From Streptomyces sp. NBC_01707 (GTDB taxonomy: Bacteria > Actinomycetota > Actinomycetes > Streptomycetales > Streptomycetaceae), in assembly GCF_041438805.1 (NCBI RefSeq), contig NZ_CP109190.1, positions 62,001-126,000 of the forward strand: 64,000 nt of DNA, read 5' to 3'. The translations under genes were made by a program, and so were the position numbers. The notes below the pieces were generated by a model. The model did no database searches. It saw only the letters and a program-made list of their open reading frames with translations, and was not told the DNA's origin. Shown piece after piece: positions 62,089-64,000 of the stretch. Position 1 is the first letter of the stretch; the number at the start of each line of letters is the position of its first letter.

Positions 62089-62763
62089 ATGCGCCGCTTC
62101 GTACGTGACAACGGGCTGAGCCTGGGCTTCGGCATCGCGTTCCTCTTCGCCCTCGCAGGACAGGCGGTCGCCGGGCATGCGGAATTCAACCATCAGCTGG
62201 CAACTGACGGCTTCGCGCAGATCAGCTTCGGAAATTACCTGATGTCCTCGGACTTCGCCGTCGATGTGACGGAGAACTGGCAGTCGGAATACCTGCAGTT
62301 CTTCCTGTACATCGTCGCGACCGTCTGGCTGCTGCAACGCGGATCCCCTGAGTCCAAGGCACTGAGCAAGGCGGGCACCGAGTCGGATCAAGAACAGCGG
62401 GCAGGTGAACATGCCAGTCACGATTCACCGCGCTGGGCCGGTATCGGCGGCGCCCGCCAAGCGCTGTTCTCGCGCTCACTGGGCCTGGTCATGGGCGGAC
62501 TGTTCCTGCTGTCGTGGCTGGCGCAGTCAGTCTCCGGAGTCGCCGCGTACAACGAACAGCAACTACGCCAGCTTCGGGCCCCCATCGACTGGGGAAGCTA
62601 TCTCGCCTCCGCCGACTTCTGGAGCCGCAGCCTGCAGAACTGGCAGTCCGAGCTCCTCGCAGTAGCCTCCATGGCCATCCTCTCCGTCTACCTACGCCAG
62701 CGCGGCTCCCCGGAATCCAAACCCGTCGGCACCCCCCACACCTCAACCGGGGTCGAGGGATAA
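62089..62763 (+). CDS. DUF6766-like membrane protein
   Basis: 224 aa: RRFVRDNGLSLGFGIAFLFA (span), then two homologous halves, each with a span and an ENWQSEYLQFFLYIVATVWL / QNWQSELLAVASMAILSVYL motif followed by QRGSPESK. Four spans in all. The duplicated WQSE motif is the signature of this family, whose function is unknown. GCAGGAGAGAGCC upstream of ATG is a good ribosome site. Confidence 0.82.
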   Translation: MRRFVRDNGLSLGFGIAFLFALAGQAVAGHAEFNHQLATDGFAQISFGNYLMSSDFAVDVTENWQSEYLQFFLYIVATVWLLQRGSPESKALSKAGTESDQEQRAGEHASHDSPRWAGIGGARQALFSRSLGLVMGGLFLLSWLAQSVSGVAAYNEQQLRQLRAPIDWGSYLASADFWSRSLQNWQSELLAVASMAILSVYLRQRGSPESKPVGTPHTSTGVEG

Positions 62764-62872
62764 CCTCGACTCTCCACGGCGTCGGGGTCCGACCGGGCGA
62801 ACGCCCGCGATCCGGCTCAAGGGGTGCCGCCATCAGTAGGGCCTGCTTGTGGGACCGGGACGAGCGCCAGGC

Positions 62873-63388
62873 CTACAGGCTCGTCAGGATCTGGGGCGAC
62901 AGGTTCTTGATCATGGTGTTGGTCCAGCGCATCTGGCGGAGCGTCTGGGGGTGGCAGGAGGATGCGAGGCTGAGCAGCCCAGTGTTCTTGGTGGCCTGCG
63001 CGGCCTGGGCGAGCATCTCCCAGTGCAGCGAGTTGTGCGTCGCGGCCAAATGGAGGTCACGCAGGTCCCGCAGGAGCAGCAGACCCGGTTCGGGGCGGCC
63101 GCCTACCGCCTCTGGCGCCTTCCGCCGGGGCGTGCCGAGTACGCCTTCGAAGCAGGTGTCGGACGGCCCGCTGAGGTGCAAGCCTTGGTCGGCCGCCGCT
63201 GCGGTGAGGAGCCGGACATGTTCACGTGACCAGGCAGCGACGTCGGTGGCGATGCGGGAGACCTCGTGTTCCGTGCGGTGGCGTTCCGACACGGCTACGA
63301 GTTCTTCAGCGAGGTCGCGTTCACCGCGGTACAGGGTGCGCAGGACGCTTTCGATGCCGTTCAACGGTTGTCTCCCGGAGGGTCCCAT
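62873..63388 (-). CDS. Hypothetical helical protein beside the oxidoreductase
   Basis: 171 aa from ATG 63388: MGPSGRQPLNGIESVLRTLY, RGERDLAEELVAVSERHRTE, DVAAWSREHVRLLTAAAADQ, LAATHNSLHWEMLAQAAQAT. Mostly helical with His/Glu pairs in a pattern suggesting a ferritin-like four-helix bundle. It overlaps the end of the molybdopterin oxidoreductase gene by 28 bp, so the two are cotranscribed and may work together. Metal binding is not shown. Confidence 0.65.
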   Translation of the reverse strand: MGPSGRQPLNGIESVLRTLYRGERDLAEELVAVSERHRTEHEVSRIATDVAAWSREHVRLLTAAAADQGLHLSGPSDTCFEGVLGTPRRKAPEAVGGRPEPGLLLLRDLRDLHLAATHNSLHWEMLAQAAQATKNTGLLSLASSCHPQTLRQMRWTNTMIKNLSPQILTSL

Positions 63389-64000
63389 GTGGTGTCCGGA
63401 GCCTGTGACACTTGCGCTCGCGGTCCCCCGAGGGTGGCCGGGACGCTTGCAGGGTCCATCGGGGCGGACGCGGTGTTGGTGGGTGCAGGGGCCCGTTTCC
63501 CGTTGCCGCGTTCGATGAGGATGAGGGCGGCTGCGGCTGTCTTGAACAGTGGCTGCTTGGAGGCAGGGTCCCAGGCGGTGATCGTCGTCTCGTTCGCCGC
63601 CCGGCCCGGCGTGGTCTCGTCCGGACCGGAACCGGCGGGCGTGTCCCAGTAGCCGTAATGGAACGGCACGAACAGCAGTCCTGGCCGAAGCCCTGTGAGG
63701 CGCAGTCGGGCGCGAAGCGCGCCGCGGGGTGAACGGACCTCGACCAGGTCGCCCTCGGAAAGGTCCTGTGCGGCGGCGTCCGCTTCGCTGATCTCGACCC
63801 ACACATCCGGAGCCGCTTCGTTCAGCTGGGGTGAGCGTCCCGTCTTGGTGCGGGTGTGGAAGTGGTAGACGGTGCGGCCCGTCGTCAGCTGGAAGGGGTA
63901 CTCCTCGTTGGGGATCTCGTAGGGTGGCAGGTAGCTGACCGCCTTGATCATGGCCTTGCCGTCCGGGTTCACGTGGCGGTACTCCACCTCGCCGTCCGCG
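63361..64000 (-). CDS. Molybdopterin oxidoreductase, C-terminal part (runs off right edge)
   Basis: About 213 residues: DGEVEYRHVNPDGKAMIKAV, YPFQLTTGRTVYHFHTRTKT, RSPQLNEAAPDVWVEISEAD, DLVEVRSPRGALRARLRLTG, RPGLLFVPFHYGYWDT. This is the molydopterin dinucleotide-binding domain of the nitrate reductase/formate dehydrogenase group (TGR, H-T/R, P-x-V-x-I, G-x-V-x-V-x-S patterns). The final 60 residues (ANETTITAWDPASKQPLFKT onward) are a tail. The catalytic subunit's N-terminus and Fe-S site lie beyond the window. Substrate cannot be told from this part. Confidence 0.85.
   Translation of the reverse strand, partial: ADGEVEYRHVNPDGKAMIKAVSYLPPYEIPNEEYPFQLTTGRTVYHFHTRTKTGRSPQLNEAAPDVWVEISEADAAAQDLSEGDLVEVRSPRGALRARLRLTGLRPGLLFVPFHYGYWDTPAGSGPDETTPGRAANETTITAWDPASKQPLFKTAAAALILIERGNGKRAPAPTNTASAPMDPASVPATLGGPRAQVSQAPDTTWDPPGDNR

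Noticed and set aside
1..64000. tRNA, tmRNA or rRNA genes
   Set aside because: No cloverleaf with conserved T-loop (GGTTCGAATCC-type) or rRNA motif was noticed on either strand. This was by eye; a tRNAscan run would decide.

Overview
The window is high-GC DNA with the codon bias, small zinc proteins, replication-relaxation and ParA/ParB genes, PP2C (SpoIIE-type) phosphatases, RRQRL-type protein and actinobacterial integration host factor typical of Streptomyces or a close relative. It reads as an accessory region: a chromosome arm, or a plasmid or integrative element, crowded with transposons. Many genes are broken by frameshifts, stops or insertions. I saw no tRNA, rRNA or core housekeeping operon.

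Layout. 0-9 kb: the 5' part of an SNF2-type helicase gene (minus strand), a decayed Mu/Tn7/Tn5053-like transposon (DDE transposase, TniB-like ATPase, broken third gene), a helicase-tail relic, and a STAND NTPase/TPR gene coupled to a small membrane protein. 9-19 kb: two PP2C phosphatases; a cassette of integration host factor, a small HTH protein and a frameshifted Toprim (Spo11/TopoVI-A-like) gene; a 550-aa zinc-motif protein; and a replication-relaxation gene whose 3' end recurs as relics. 19-24 kb: four 12-bp iteron-like repeats, a directly repeated 80-bp block, ParA, a ParB gene with an in-frame stop, a strong terminator, and a split RRQRL gene.

24-36 kb is an insertion-sequence cluster: IS5; IS21 abutting a truncated IS1182; a complete ISL3 with an 8-bp target duplication; and a second ISL3 split by a second IS21 with a 6-bp duplication. 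35.6-40.4 kb holds a NUDIX gene, small plasmid-type genes, a divergent XRE regulator, an HD hydrolase and a small hypothetical gene. An orphan type I-E-like CRISPR mini-array (three clear repeats, one degenerate, two identical spacers) lies at 40.56-40.77 kb with no cas genes in view.

42-51.4 kb is the most striking part, a nested set of mobile elements. An IS110 is separated from its likely upstream end by an 8-kb IS3. That IS3 carries a second IS110 beyond orfB, an IS30 inside orfB, and another IS110 between orfA and orfB. The IS30 transposase gene is itself interrupted by a 2.56-kb group II intron whose excision restores a 464-aa reading frame. IS630, a further IS110 and a broken IS1380 follow. 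Two related IS110 copies keep upstream non-coding regions with a covarying stem, fitting bridge-RNA genes.

55.8-64 kb: an orphan sensor kinase of lower GC, an integrase fragment fused to the tail of the 40.2-kb gene, a truncated prophage tail/lysis module (tail protein, amidase endolysin, holin), then chromosome-like genes (membrane proteins, a lipoprotein, a DUF6766-like protein) and the 3' end of a molybdopterin oxidoreductase gene leaving the right edge. The high density of single-base frameshifts could be real decay or uncorrected long-read errors; read data would decide.
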